The translations under genes and the position numbers were made by a program. Positions 32,813-42,759 of a DNA stretch of 64,000 bases are shown piece after piece. The notes under the pieces are model-generated. The model was not told the DNA's origin, did no database searches, and saw only the letters and a program-made list of their open reading frames with translations. Source of the DNA: JBAIYU01 sp036763085 (GTDB lineage: Bacteria > Bacillota > Negativicutes > DSM-1736 > Dendrosporobacteraceae); NCBI RefSeq assembly GCF_036763085.1, contig NZ_JBAIYU010000010.1, positions 372,001 through 436,000 of the forward strand. Direction: 5' to 3'. Within the stretch, counting starts at the first letter, position 1; every line of letters starts with the position of its first letter.

Positions 32813-34288
32813 TTACTTATTAGCCTTAAGTGCTTTAAGCCTCGGCCCCATTAGCCGCTTATACCCCTCGACTCCCGGCTGATCAAAGGCATCGACATTA
32901 GCTAGTTCCCCTTCATATGCTACTGAAAGTGCCAACAGATATAATAGCTCACCTAAATGAAAAGCATTTAACTTTGGTAAAATAAAAGTTGCATTTAAGC
33001 GTTCATTTGAAGCTAAGGCTTCTGCATTAGCCGACCGAGCTACATCTAAAGCGTCACTCATATTAATTGATGAGACTTCCGAAAGCTTAGCTGCACTTGG
33101 GAATATATTAGGTATGACAAGATCATCCGACCACTCAGCTACTTTTACAAACTGGACTACCTTATCGTTCTTACCATCCTGGTGCTGTTGAGTTTGAGCA
33201 TGCATATCAGTTGTACCAACCGCAACGACTGGTGTACGACCATAGTATACTTCGTTACCCTCACGATCTAAGCGTTTTCCAAGCGATTCGGCCAGCAGTT
33301 GTACATACCATTCTGCAACTGATTTCAAGTAATCCGCATAGGGCATAAACACTTCGATATCCCGCCCATATTTTTCGGCTGCTAGGTACTTCAGAGAGGC
33401 ATTGAGCAGAGCCGGGTTGTTCCATATATTATCCTGCTGGCAGGCTTCGTCCATTGCTCGAGCCCCAGCCAAAAATCCATCAATATCGAAACCTATACAT
33501 GCTGCTGTTATAAGACCAACTTCGCAAAATATACTGAATCTGCCGCCAACACCATCAGGTACGCCAAACGTTGGCCACCCCTGCTCAGCAGCCAGTTTCT
33601 TTAAAAGAGTAGCATTTTCACCTTCAGCAGGATCGGTTACAGCTACCACATTAACCTCTATTAATGGAGACTTTTTCAGTTCATTGTAAACTACCATAAA
33701 GGTAGCCATAGTATCCAATGTTGCGCCAGATTTTGAAATAACAATCAGCGTTATGTTATAAGGCTTCGCCGTCAAATCAAATGCTGCATGTGAAGCTTCT
33801 GTCCGTATCTGTTCAATAAGCTCACTTGTCCTGCGCGGATCTATATTGTTGCCACTGAAATAGTATTTTGGATACCCATTTCGTTCAGCAGCAGCCTTAG
33901 AATTCCAAAACTCACCGCAATGCATGTCAAACAACACTTTATTGCCTAGGAAGGATCCGCCAATACCGAAAGATATAACAGCATCGACTTTATTGCGCAA
34001 TGAATTCCCAAACTCTTTTAACCTTTTTATCGACTGAGGAGAATTTAGATTGCCTTCTTTAACATAAGGGAGGTGAGTAAAAAGTACCTTCTCTGGGGTG
34101 TCGTCCTTAGATAGATGTCCTCTTACCTCTCCAGTAGCCCGCATATGCTTTATTGCCTTATGAGCATTTTCAAACTTAGCAGTTATTTCGTTAATATCAT
34201 CACTAGATACTTTGCCTTCACCATACAGATTATTAAAATCGAATGTAAACCCAGAACTAAGCACTAAACATGAATTATTGTTAGCCAT
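32813..34288 (-). CDS. pgi: Glucose-6-phosphate isomerase
   Basis: 491 residues. VISFGIGGSFLGNK and VISKSGATLDT are the sugar-phosphate isomerase (SIS) motifs. The mid-protein GGRFSIFCEVGLI and the C-terminal AVGTTDMHAQTQQHQDG segment are typical of PGI. It interconverts glucose 6-phosphate and fructose 6-phosphate and feeds the sugar nucleotide genes that follow. It ends in a gap with no clear terminator before the pilP-like gene. Confidence 0.95.
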   Translation of the reverse strand: MANNNSCLVLSSGFTFDFNNLYGEGKVSSDDINEITAKFENAHKAIKHMRATGEVRGHLSKDDTPEKVLFTHLPYVKEGNLNSPQSIKRLKEFGNSLRNKVDAVISFGIGGSFLGNKVLFDMHCGEFWNSKAAAERNGYPKYYFSGNNIDPRRTSELIEQIRTEASHAAFDLTAKPYNITLIVISKSGATLDTMATFMVVYNELKKSPLIEVNVVAVTDPAEGENATLLKKLAAEQGWPTFGVPDGVGGRFSIFCEVGLITAACIGFDIDGFLAGARAMDEACQQDNIWNNPALLNASLKYLAAEKYGRDIEVFMPYADYLKSVAEWYVQLLAESLGKRLDREGNEVYYGRTPVVAVGTTDMHAQTQQHQDGKNDKVVQFVKVAEWSDDLVIPNIFPSAAKLSEVSSINMSDALDVARSANAEALASNERLNATFILPKLNAFHLGELLYLLALSVAYEGELANVDAFDQPGVEGYKRLMGPRLKALKANK

Positions 34289-34388
34289 TCGAACACCTCA
34301 GCCCAAGTAGAATTTTTGTAAAATTTTACCTGATATGTATATTCAGTAAAAATGGATAATATTCCTGCTAATAAATATGCTAAGATTA

Positions 34389-34426
34389 AGAACCTCCTCA
34401 GTGGACGTGTCCATTGAGGAGGTTCT
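34389..34426 (-). terminator. Strong hairpin between galU and pgi
   Basis: Two arms of about 18 nt (34389-34406 and 34409-34426) pair over nearly their whole length with one G-T wobble. The T-tail on the minus strand is short. It probably separates the galU remnant from pgi. Confidence 0.65.
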
Positions 34427-34460
34427 CTATGTTTCCGTAAGATAAATACAAAAAAATAGA

Positions 34461-35401
34461 TTAATCCTTAATTTTTGCTTCTGACAACTCTTCAGATGCG
34501 GCTGCGGCCGCATCTTCGTTCTGAAGAATTGGGCCAACTTTTTTTAGCAAGTAGTTTAAAAACTTATCACGAAGATCAGGGCGCTTTAAAGCATATTCTA
34601 CCGTTGCCTCTAGATACCCCTGCTTGTCACCGACATCATAACGGCGGCCATAGAAATTATACGCATAAACTGGCTTAATTGCAGCTAGTCGACATAAAGC
34701 ATCAGTTAGCTGGATCTCACCACCGCGCCCTGGCTCAGTCTGCTCAAGCAGCTCAAATATTTCGGGATCGATAATATATCTCCCTAATACAGCAAGCTGT
34801 GACGGTGCTTTTTCAATAGATGGTTTCTCCACTAAATCAATAGCCTGCCACAAGTTATGCTTTATTGACTTGGGATTTACAATATCATAGCTGGATACCT
34901 TAGACCTGGTAACTTCCTGTACACCTAGCACGGTACCTTGATAGTCTTCATATACGTCCATAAGCTGCTTTAGGCAAGGTACATTAGCATCAACAATATC
35001 ATCTCCTAAAAGCACAGCAAATGGCTCATTACCAACAAACTGTTTAGCACATAGTACAGCGTGGCCAAGACCTTTAGCTTCTTTTTGACGTACATAGTGA
35101 ATCGTTACATTTGAAATTTCCCCAACTAAGCCTAACATATCATACTTGCCTTGTTCTTTGAGCTGAAGTTCCAACTCAACAGAACGGTCAAAGTGATCCT
35201 CAATTGCCCTTTTATTGCGTCCCGTTATAGTAAGATTTCTTCAATACCAGATTGAATAGCTTCTTCAACTATATACTGAATTGCTGGCTTATCAACAATA
35301 GGCAGCATTTCCTTCGGCTGAGCCTTTGTTGCAGGAAGAAATCTAGTCCCAAGTCCAGCTGCAGGAATTATTGCTTTTCGAACTTTAGGTGTAGTTTTCA
35401 T
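34461..35401 (-). pseudogene. galU: galU, UTP-glucose-1-phosphate uridylyltransferase, frameshifted
   Basis: Read from ATG 35401 the protein begins KTTPKVRKAIIPAAGLGTR and continues to GIEEILL, where the frame hits TAA at 35225-35227. In the next frame the expected TGRNKRAIEDHFDRSVELE resumes and runs intact to 34461 (YNFYGRRYDVGDKQGYLEA and other GalU motifs). A single missing base near 35227 explains the break. It is either a true inactivating mutation or a sequence error. GalU makes UDP-glucose, central to the polysaccharide genes here. Confidence 0.88.
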
Positions 35402-35507
35402 GGAGAAACCCTTTCATCGTGGAAATAACGAATATAATTAGTAGCTATTTCGCTATTATAAGCAAATATTCTACTGTTAAATAATTGAATATATAAAGAT
35501 ATTCCAA

Positions 35508-36863
35508 TTATGAATTGATTAGTTTTAGCAGTTCATTGGTTTTTTGTTTCATAAGTTCTACATCACACCGGGATTCAACATTTAGCCGTAACACAGGCTC
35601 AGTATTTGACATACGCACGTTAAACCGCCAATTTTCAAATTCAACACTTAAACCATCAATATACTCTACACTAACAGCACTGGGTATATATATATCCTCA
35701 ATACGCTTTATTGCAGCCACCTGATCCTCAACATGACTATTTATTTCGCCGCTAACCGGAAAACAAGCCGTTCGTTCCTTCATCAATACAGATAAGGCTT
35801 TACCTTCTAGACTCATGATTTCTAATACTAGCAGCCATGGTATCATCCCACTATCACAATAAGCAAAATCTTTAAAGTAATGATGGGCTGACATTTCACC
35901 GCCATATACTGCACCTTCCTGGCGCATTCGTTCCTTCATAAAAGCATGCCCTGTTTTATTCTGGATTGGTACTCCGCCAGCTTGAGTTACAAGCTCTATC
36001 GTATTCCAAGTTAAACGAGGATCGTGAATAATCCTCGCTCCGGGATTTCTTCTAATAAAAGCTGTTGCAAGAAAACCTACTAAGTAATAACCTTCGATAA
36101 AATCTCCGTTTTCATCAAATAAAAAGCAGCGATCAAAATCTCCATCCCAGGCAATGCCAATATCAGCCCCGGTCTCCTTAACAACCTTTGATGTAGCCTC
36201 TCGATTTTCAACTAATAGAGGATTAGGAATACCGTTGGGAAAGCTGCCATCTGGATTATGATTGATTTTTATAAATTCAAATGGTAAGTACTCTACAATG
36301 GCATCAATTACTTTTCCAGCACCACCATTGCCGGCATTCACAACTACTTTAAGCGGCCTTAAAGTATTAATATCTATAAAGGTGAGTAGATGTTCAATAT
36401 ACTCAGGCATTATATCATAATAACTCACTTGTCCCGGTATGCTACCTCGCGTAGTAAATTCTCCATTAATCACAGCTTCTTCCAAATCCTTTAGTCCGCT
36501 ATCACTGCTGATAGGCTTGGCCTCAGACCGGACCAGCTTCATGCCATTATATTCTTGTGGATTATGGCTTGCCGTAATCATAATACCGCCATCCAATTTT
36601 AAATGGGCGGTAGCAAAGTAAATTTGCTCAGTGCCGCACATACCAATATCTATTACATTACACCCGGCTTCAGTAAGGCCAGTAACCAAAGCATCTCTAA
36701 GCGCTGGACCTGATAACCGAATATCATGACCAACAGCTACTTGCTTAGCCTTAAATATGTCAACATAAGCTCGCCCAAGTCGGTAGGCCATTTCTTCATT
36801 TAGTTCTTCTGGTACCTTACCGCGAATATCATAAGCTTTAAATGCGTTGCGTAAAATCTTCAT
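35508..36863 (-). CDS. Phosphomannomutase/phosphoglucomutase
   Basis: 451 residues, alpha-D-phosphohexomutase family. The phosphoserine loop is MITASHNPQEYNG (about 95-107), the metal site is DGDFDRCF, the sugar-binding loop is GGEMSAHHYF, and the phosphate loop is RMSNTEPVLRLN near the end. It converts mannose 6-phosphate to mannose 1-phosphate (or the glucose pair). The manC-like gene sits 25 nt upstream. Confidence 0.93.
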   Translation of the reverse strand: MKILRNAFKAYDIRGKVPEELNEEMAYRLGRAYVDIFKAKQVAVGHDIRLSGPALRDALVTGLTEAGCNVIDIGMCGTEQIYFATAHLKLDGGIMITASHNPQEYNGMKLVRSEAKPISSDSGLKDLEEAVINGEFTTRGSIPGQVSYYDIMPEYIEHLLTFIDINTLRPLKVVVNAGNGGAGKVIDAIVEYLPFEFIKINHNPDGSFPNGIPNPLLVENREATSKVVKETGADIGIAWDGDFDRCFLFDENGDFIEGYYLVGFLATAFIRRNPGARIIHDPRLTWNTIELVTQAGGVPIQNKTGHAFMKERMRQEGAVYGGEMSAHHYFKDFAYCDSGMIPWLLVLEIMSLEGKALSVLMKERTACFPVSGEINSHVEDQVAAIKRIEDIYIPSAVSVEYIDGLSVEFENWRFNVRMSNTEPVLRLNVESRCDVELMKQKTNELLKLINS

Positions 36864-36887
36864 ATACTTTTCACGCCCTTTAGTTAA

Positions 36888-38267
36888 TTACGTTCTACCA
36901 TACACATCTTCAAAGCGCACTATATCATCCTCTTCCAGATAGACGCCATTTTGCACCTCAATTATTTCAAGAGGTATTTTACCCGGGTTCTCAAGTCTGT
37001 GCTTCGTAGTTTGCGGTACAAAAATACTCTCGTTTTCATGCACCATTTTCTCTTCACTATCAAGAGTTACCTTAGCTGTGCCGCCAATCACAATCCAGTG
37101 CTCACTGCGATGATAATGCATTTGTAGGCTTAACCTCTGACCGGGATTTACAACTATTTTTTTCATTTTATAGCCTGGTCCTTCACCTAGTACTGTATAG
37201 TTTCCCCAAGGCCGATACATAGTCGTATTCTCACATATTTCCTTACGTCCACGCTTATTTAATTCAGCAACTAATTCTTTTACTTTTTGTGACTCTTCCC
37301 GCCTAGCTACAACAACTACATCGCTTGTTTCTACCACCAATAAATCTTCAAGGCCAACAGCTGCTACTAAGCGATTATGTCCCACAAGCAGACTATTTTT
37401 GCAATCTAAAGCAACGCAATCCCCATGAACGGCATTGCCATCGTTGTCTTTGTTTAGCACATCATATATAGCATCCCATGACCCAATATCTTTCCAATCG
37501 GCAGTTACCGGAATAGTCACTACCTTTTTAGATTTTTCAGCTATAGCATAATCTATTGAAATATTAGGCAAATGTTCAAAGTTGCTTATTAGACTATCAA
37601 TATCACTAGCTAACCTTAGCATATCTGGCTGATATGTTTTCAGTTCATCAAGATAGCTCTTTATATTAAAGGCAAAAATACCCGAATTCCAATAATAATT
37701 ACCATCTGCCATATATTTTTCAGCAGTTTCTTTGTCCGGCTTTTCTCGGAAAGACTTAACAGTAAAAGCACTGCCTTGTTTGTCACCAGCTTGAATATAC
37801 CCATAAGCTGTTTTCGGCTCGTCAGGCTTTATCCCAAATGTAACAATCACATCGTTTTTTGCTATTTCAGCGGCCTGTTTAACTGCAGCATTAAACCCGT
37901 CTTCCGGTTTTACAACATGATCTGATGGAGTAACTAGAATAACCTCATGATCTGCAACTCCAAGTTTGTCTAAGCAGTAGCGAACAGCTAAGGTAATTGC
38001 AGGCGCTGTGTTTTTTCTCATAGGCTCGAGTAAAATGTGAGCATCTGAAGAACCACATAGTTCTAATTCTGCCTTGACATGATGAAAGTATTCCTGGTGA
38101 GTCACTATGATAATATCGGATGGGCTTACAATTGGAAGAAACCGTTCAACTGTCTTGTGAAAAAGTGATTTATCTTCGCCCACATTTATAAACTGTTTTG
38201 GGTAGCAGGTTCGCGAGAGCGGAAACAATCTAGTACCACCGCCACCAGCTAAAATAACTATTTTCAT
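36888..38267 (-). CDS. Mannose-1-phosphate guanylyltransferase/mannose-6-phosphate isomerase
   Basis: 459 residues, bifunctional form. N-terminal nucleotidyltransferase motif ILAGGGGTRLFPLSR, then VTPSDHVV and SFREKPD; the C-terminal cupin (MHYHRSEHWIVIGGTAKVTLD) carries the isomerase activity. It makes GDP-mannose. It is the first gene of the manC-manB pair and follows the AT-rich terminator at 38299-38334. Confidence 0.93.
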   Translation of the reverse strand: MKIVILAGGGGTRLFPLSRTCYPKQFINVGEDKSLFHKTVERFLPIVSPSDIIIVTHQEYFHHVKAELELCGSSDAHILLEPMRKNTAPAITLAVRYCLDKLGVADHEVILVTPSDHVVKPEDGFNAAVKQAAEIAKNDVIVTFGIKPDEPKTAYGYIQAGDKQGSAFTVKSFREKPDKETAEKYMADGNYYWNSGIFAFNIKSYLDELKTYQPDMLRLASDIDSLISNFEHLPNISIDYAIAEKSKKVVTIPVTADWKDIGSWDAIYDVLNKDNDGNAVHGDCVALDCKNSLLVGHNRLVAAVGLEDLLVVETSDVVVVARREESQKVKELVAELNKRGRKEICENTTMYRPWGNYTVLGEGPGYKMKKIVVNPGQRLSLQMHYHRSEHWIVIGGTAKVTLDSEEKMVHENESIFVPQTTKHRLENPGKIPLEIIEVQNGVYLEEDDIVRFEDVYGRT

Positions 38268-38298
38268 ATTTTAATTTCTCCTTTAGGAAAATGCAAAA

Positions 38299-38334
38299 AG
38301 CATTATAATATATTCTTTAATATATTATAATGCT
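38299..38334 (-). terminator. AT-rich 16-bp stem terminator
   Basis: A perfect 16-bp inverted repeat (38299-38314 and 38319-38334) with a 4-nt loop is followed on the minus strand by TTTTT. It ends the polysaccharide operon after the MurJ-like gene. Confidence 0.8.
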
Positions 38335-38451
38335 CCTTCTGGAAAGGTATTATAAGAATTATAAGCTCCACATTAAAAACAACCGAGTTGAGTTTATAGC
38401 AGGAAATCTAATTTTACATTAATCGGATTATTCTTTGTTAATCAATTCTAA

Positions 38452-39975
38452 TTATATAAACTTTTTAAAAAATCTTACTCGAATTTTGCTAGCTATACTA
38501 TCAACTTCTCCTATCTTCATAAAATAAATCATTATGATATACACGACTGCGCTTATGCAGATCGAAAGAATTAATGAAATATTTTCACTAAAACTGCCAG
38601 TAAAAGTACCGAAGGTATACTTTGCAATTAATCCCATTGCTATAGATGCAGTTAAGATTTTGCAGAATGATATTGTTAAATTCTTAATCCCAAAAGCGCC
38701 TATTTTTTTCCTTAAGCTTATAAATAATAGAATTGTACATAATATAGCCGAAATACTAGTTGCTAATGCTAAACCACCTATACCGAGATACCTTGATAAA
38801 ATGATATTTAAAACTATGTTGAGTACCATAGCGATCGTTGCATTTATCATTGGTGTTTTAGTATCTTGAAGTGCATAAAAAGCCCGCGTTAGCACTTCCC
38901 GTAAGCCAAAACCAACCATACCTATTGAAAAAAAGTACAAAGCATATGACGTCATATAAATGGCGTGATAATCAAATGCCCCTCTACCAAATAAAAGCTT
39001 TACAATCGGTTCTGCAAAAATCATGGCTCCGACAGTGGCTGGTAAGACAAGTAAACTAATCCCACTAATAGCTTCAGCTAGCGTCTTTTTTAGACCAGAT
39101 ATGTTTTTTTCCGCTGCCATTTGAGAAATGACCGGATAAATAACAGTAGTTATAGAAGCAACAAATATCCCCTGGATAAATAAATTTAGACGATTTGCAT
39201 AATTTAACGCAGAAATACCGCCAGTAGCTATCTGCGAAGCGATTGTCCTATCCACTAATACATTAATTTGGTCAACCGAACTGCCTACTATAACTGGAAG
39301 TGAAAGATACATTATTTCTTTCAAATACTTATCATTTGTATCAAATATAAAACTATATTTATACCCCTCCTTACGGATAAAAGGGATAAGATACAAAAGC
39401 TGAATAATTACTCCAATAGTAGTACCTATCGATAAGAATATGACATCAAATTTAGCACTTATAATAATTGAAAAAATGACAAATAAATTGGGAATTATAC
39501 CGGCTAAAGCAGGTATTACAAAACTACTTTTTAATTGTAAGTAACTTTTAAAAATTGAAATAATACCATAAAAATATACTGCTACAATGCTAATCTGAGT
39601 AAATTGAATAGCACGGTTTAAAGTTTCACCTTCAAATCCAGAAGCGAATAACTTTACAATTGGACCGGCAAAAATTATACCCATAAAGGTTATCAAAGTA
39701 CATATCATTAGCAAAAAATTTATAACACTACTTGTAAACCTATCCGCCCTTTGAATATTAAACTCTCTATTTATACGGCTGTACATAGGAATATAGCTTA
39801 TAGCCAATCCTGTTCCTACAAATGAAAATATCGTAACAGGAATAGTAAGAGAAATTAAATATGCATCACTTATTCCAGAAGTTCCGTAATAATAGGACAA
39901 AGTTACATCTCTTAGAAATCCTACTATTTTGGAGACTATCGTCAGTACCATTAAAATTAAGGCTGTTTTTTTCAT
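38452..39975 (-). CDS. MurJ/MviN-family flippase
   Basis: 507 residues with about 14 membrane helices. The N-terminus TALILMVLTIVSKIVGFLRDVTLSYYYG is the MurJ signature, and VDQINVLVDRTIASQI and FYALQDTKTP are further MurJ motifs. In this cluster it could flip the undecaprenyl-linked repeat unit, since no separate Wzx is visible. A housekeeping MurJ for lipid II would normally be elsewhere. Which lipid it carries is not decidable here. Confidence 0.88.
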   Translation of the reverse strand: MKKTALILMVLTIVSKIVGFLRDVTLSYYYGTSGISDAYLISLTIPVTIFSFVGTGLAISYIPMYSRINREFNIQRADRFTSSVINFLLMICTLITFMGIIFAGPIVKLFASGFEGETLNRAIQFTQISIVAVYFYGIISIFKSYLQLKSSFVIPALAGIIPNLFVIFSIIISAKFDVIFLSIGTTIGVIIQLLYLIPFIRKEGYKYSFIFDTNDKYLKEIMYLSLPVIVGSSVDQINVLVDRTIASQIATGGISALNYANRLNLFIQGIFVASITTVIYPVISQMAAEKNISGLKKTLAEAISGISLLVLPATVGAMIFAEPIVKLLFGRGAFDYHAIYMTSYALYFFSIGMVGFGLREVLTRAFYALQDTKTPMINATIAMVLNIVLNIILSRYLGIGGLALATSISAILCTILLFISLRKKIGAFGIKNLTISFCKILTASIAMGLIAKYTFGTFTGSFSENISLILSICISAVVYIIMIYFMKIGEVDSIASKIRVRFFKKFI

Positions 39976-40039
39976 AGCTTACCCCAATTTAGTTTAGAAA
40001 TAAAATCAATAAACAAGTTTTCATAAATAAACACTTAAG

Positions 40040-41035
40040 TTATAAAAAAACATCCTTTATCCAAAACTCTAAACTATATTTGTCATAAATAGTTTCGTCT
40101 ATTTTTTCGTACTTTCCATTTATAAAAGAACATTCAATTTTTGGACTTTCTCTATCGACCAATAATATATTATTGGGATTAAAAAAATCATAATCTTTTA
40201 TGTTAGGATTTGTAGTAATTAACTTTTTTCTCATCCCAAGCATCTCTATCGTTCTCATAGTTAAGCCGCTTTGTTTTGGATGTTGAATATCTAAGACAGT
40301 CTTAGATAAAAGAATCGTATTTTTTATTTCTTGAAATGATAAAGGCTTAAAATTAAAATCACTTGATTTAGTGTGCCGGAAACTGCTATTAAATATTTTT
40401 AAATAATAATACAATTGCTTTGCTGGGATAAACATATAGAAAAATGCACTTAAGCCTTTAGCTTCTAAGTCATGCTTAATATTCTCAATTAACGCATATC
40501 TATCGGAATGTATAGTTCCAATAAAACAACAGTCGTAAGCAAGGTTATTACTATTTTGATACTTATATTCATCTATGTAAAATAAAGGCCTAAACTTAAG
40601 GTCCTTAAACTTTTTAGCATCATGAAGATCAAATGTAAATACATCATCAAAATATTGAATTTTTTCATCTATATTTTTAATATTTTCTATTGAGTCCCAT
40701 AAATAAAGTATCATTTTTGCTTTATTAAAGATTGTTCTTATTCTTTTTAGAATCTCACTGGTAACCGACTCGCCTTTTATAAAAAAAATATAATCGTATT
40801 GCTTATCTCTGACTTTACGAATTATTTCTTCGTAATATGTATTTATTGCTTGTACAAGAAATTTGTTATTTATTCTTAATAAAGCTTTGGATAAAACGGT
40901 ATTAGAAGGCCTTTCATCGAAGAAATCAACCATATTTCCCATCAGTTCTAACTTTTTCTTTACCTCCATTTCATATCCGAAAAATCTAGGCGAAAAAAAT
41001 AGAATTCTCTTATTTTTCAATTGGAAATCGGACAT
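40040..41035 (-). CDS. CgeB-like glycosyltransferase
   Basis: 331 residues. RILFFSPRFFGYE opens a GT-B-like fold. DYIFFIKGESVTSEILKRIR, MILYLWDSI and a C-terminal TMRTIEMLGMRKKLITTNPNIKDYDFF resemble the YkvP/CgeB-type glycosyltransferases in polysaccharide loci. The stop codon is directly followed by the epimerase gene start at 41036 on the upstream side. Base composition is very AT rich, like the other polymer-specific genes here. Acceptor and donor unknown. Confidence 0.72.
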   Translation of the reverse strand: MSDFQLKNKRILFFSPRFFGYEMEVKKKLELMGNMVDFFDERPSNTVLSKALLRINNKFLVQAINTYYEEIIRKVRDKQYDYIFFIKGESVTSEILKRIRTIFNKAKMILYLWDSIENIKNIDEKIQYFDDVFTFDLHDAKKFKDLKFRPLFYIDEYKYQNSNNLAYDCCFIGTIHSDRYALIENIKHDLEAKGLSAFFYMFIPAKQLYYYLKIFNSSFRHTKSSDFNFKPLSFQEIKNTILLSKTVLDIQHPKQSGLTMRTIEMLGMRKKLITTNPNIKDYDFFNPNNILLVDRESPKIECSFINGKYEKIDETIYDKYSLEFWIKDVFL

Positions 41036-42172
41036 CTATTTGTACAGCCCCTTAACTTTCAACTCTTCGATTGACCTATCATAATTATCATCATTGATAG
41101 CCTGCTTGTTAACCCAGTCCACGAATCTTGATATACCATATTCAAATTCATATTTGGGAGCAAATCCCAACATTTTTTTAATTTTTAAAAGATCAGCATA
41201 ATTATGTCTAATATCACCAATTCTATAATTACCGCTTATGTGAATATGAATATCAGAGTTAAATTTCTTTTTAAGTAATTCTGCAACTTCTAAGACATTG
41301 ACAGGCCTGCCACTTCCTACATTAAAACATTCATAATTCGCTTCTTCTTTTTCTAGCGCCAAAATAGTTGCATCTACTACATCATCTATATATACAAAAT
41401 CCCTTGATTCCTTACCATCTTCAAATATATTGATATCATTTCCATTCTTGATTCGTGTTGAAAATATTGATAATATTCCAGTATATGGATTAGCCAAAGA
41501 TTGTCCAGGCCCATACACATTTTGGTATCGCAGCGATACAACCGGTATATCCATAGCCTTCCCTATCATCATACACATATTTTCTTGCATATATTTTGTT
41601 AATGCATATATTGATAAACAGTTTGTTAATGAATCTTCGGAAGTAGGAATTTCTCTTGCATCCTTATTGCAACAAGGACATTTGATTTGAAAATCTCCTT
41701 TAAGCATACATTGCTGCGTTCTTTGTAAAGGATATATTTCCCCATGCTCAGCACAATGATATTTTCCTTCACCATATATTGCTCTTGACGAAGCTACTAC
41801 AATTTTCTTTATTTCACATTTCTTGTTTTGGATTAAATCCAACATAATAGCAGTTCCTGAAACATTTACATCAGAATATTTTTCAACTTCATACATAGAT
41901 TGTCCAGTACCAGTTTCGGCCGCAAGGTGAATAATTGAGTCTTGATTTTTTAATGCTATTTCCCAGTCAGCTTTATTTCTTACATCTCCATAAATAAAAG
42001 AAACTTTGTGCTTAATATTTTTATATAGTGGTGAATCCTCATGGTTCTCTCCATGTATTTGCTTTGATAAGTTATCTAATACTGTCACTATATAGCCTTT
42101 TTCTATTAATTTATTGGCTAAGTTACTGCCTATAAATCCGGCCCCGCCAGTAATTAAAACTCTATTATTCAT
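41036..42172 (-). CDS. NAD-dependent epimerase, likely dTDP-L-rhamnose 4-epimerase
   Basis: 378 residues. GGAGFIGSNLANKL binds NAD, and YALTK supplies the catalytic Tyr and Lys. Between the Rossmann core and YALTK there is an insert with a CPCC motif and an upstream Cys (QQCMLKGDFQIKCPCCNKDAREIP). As I recall, such an insert marks the dTDP-L-rhamnose 4-epimerase group, which makes dTDP-6-deoxy-L-talose. All four rml genes are in the same region, supporting that. Other UDP-sugar epimerase roles are possible. Confidence 0.75.
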   Translation of the reverse strand: MNNRVLITGGAGFIGSNLANKLIEKGYIVTVLDNLSKQIHGENHEDSPLYKNIKHKVSFIYGDVRNKADWEIALKNQDSIIHLAAETGTGQSMYEVEKYSDVNVSGTAIMLDLIQNKKCEIKKIVVASSRAIYGEGKYHCAEHGEIYPLQRTQQCMLKGDFQIKCPCCNKDAREIPTSEDSLTNCLSIYALTKYMQENMCMMIGKAMDIPVVSLRYQNVYGPGQSLANPYTGILSIFSTRIKNGNDINIFEDGKESRDFVYIDDVVDATILALEKEEANYECFNVGSGRPVNVLEVAELLKKKFNSDIHIHISGNYRIGDIRHNYADLLKIKKMLGFAPKYEFEYGISRFVDWVNKQAINDDNYDRSIEELKVKGLYK

Positions 42173-42759
42173 AATTTACTCCCCTCTAAATTTTCCCATT
42201 TTTGGCTATCAAAGTTGTAGCTCTTTATTACTTTAGCAGGTGAACCAACTGCTACTGAATAATCGGGTATATCCTTATTGACAACTGAATTGGCCCCTAT
42301 TATGCAATGCTTACCCACTCTACAGCTTATTACGCTTACATTCTCACCAATCCAACTGTTATCACCTATATATACTTCTCCCTTAGAATTTATTGGCTGC
42401 TTCAATATTGGTTTAGTGATATCCTCGTATTCGTGATAGTTATCACTTATGTAAACTTTATCAGCGACTAATACATTCCTTCCAATTACAACCCTATTCT
42501 TAGATACGATGTGACAAAAATGGCCAACTCTAGAACCCGAATCTATAATAAGAGATGAATGTTTATCATGGGTGTATAACCAATTAAAGTCATTAATAAT
42601 AACATCATTTCCAATGATAATATTCTGCGGATTAGTTAATTTTAATGGCTTAATAATAATTGATAAAGCCCCAATTTTCTTCAATATAAATCTAAAAAAT
42701 ATCTGTGTTTTGATAAGCCAATAGATTTTATAAATTTTATTTATGGCATTCATGACCAT
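42169..42759 (-). CDS. Left-handed beta-helix O-acetyltransferase
   Basis: 196 residues. Hexapeptide repeats run from about 45 to 170 (IIGNDVIINDF, VRVGHF-type, YIGDNSWIGENVSVISCRVGKHCIIGANSVVNKDIPD). The C-terminus AVGSPAKVIKSY is typical of WcaF/CatB-like acyltransferases. It probably acetylates a sugar of the polymer. The start overlaps the end of the upstream gene; ATG 42753 (third codon) has the better spaced AGGAAG. Confidence 0.85.
   Translation of the reverse strand: MVMNAINKIYKIYWLIKTQIFFRFILKKIGALSIIIKPLKLTNPQNIIIGNDVIINDFNWLYTHDKHSSLIIDSGSRVGHFCHIVSKNRVVIGRNVLVADKVYISDNYHEYEDITKPILKQPINSKGEVYIGDNSWIGENVSVISCRVGKHCIIGANSVVNKDIPDYSVAVGSPAKVIKSYNFDSQKWENLEGSKL

Noticed and set aside
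34461..35174. The 237-codon frame as a complete short nucleotidyltransferase
   Set aside because: It lacks the GxGTR nucleotide-binding N-terminus, which is found just upstream in another frame; it is the 3' part of a frameshifted galU.
38452..39975. Wzx-type O-antigen flippase
   Set aside because: The N-terminal and central motifs are of the MurJ family; only the position suggests a Wzx-like job.
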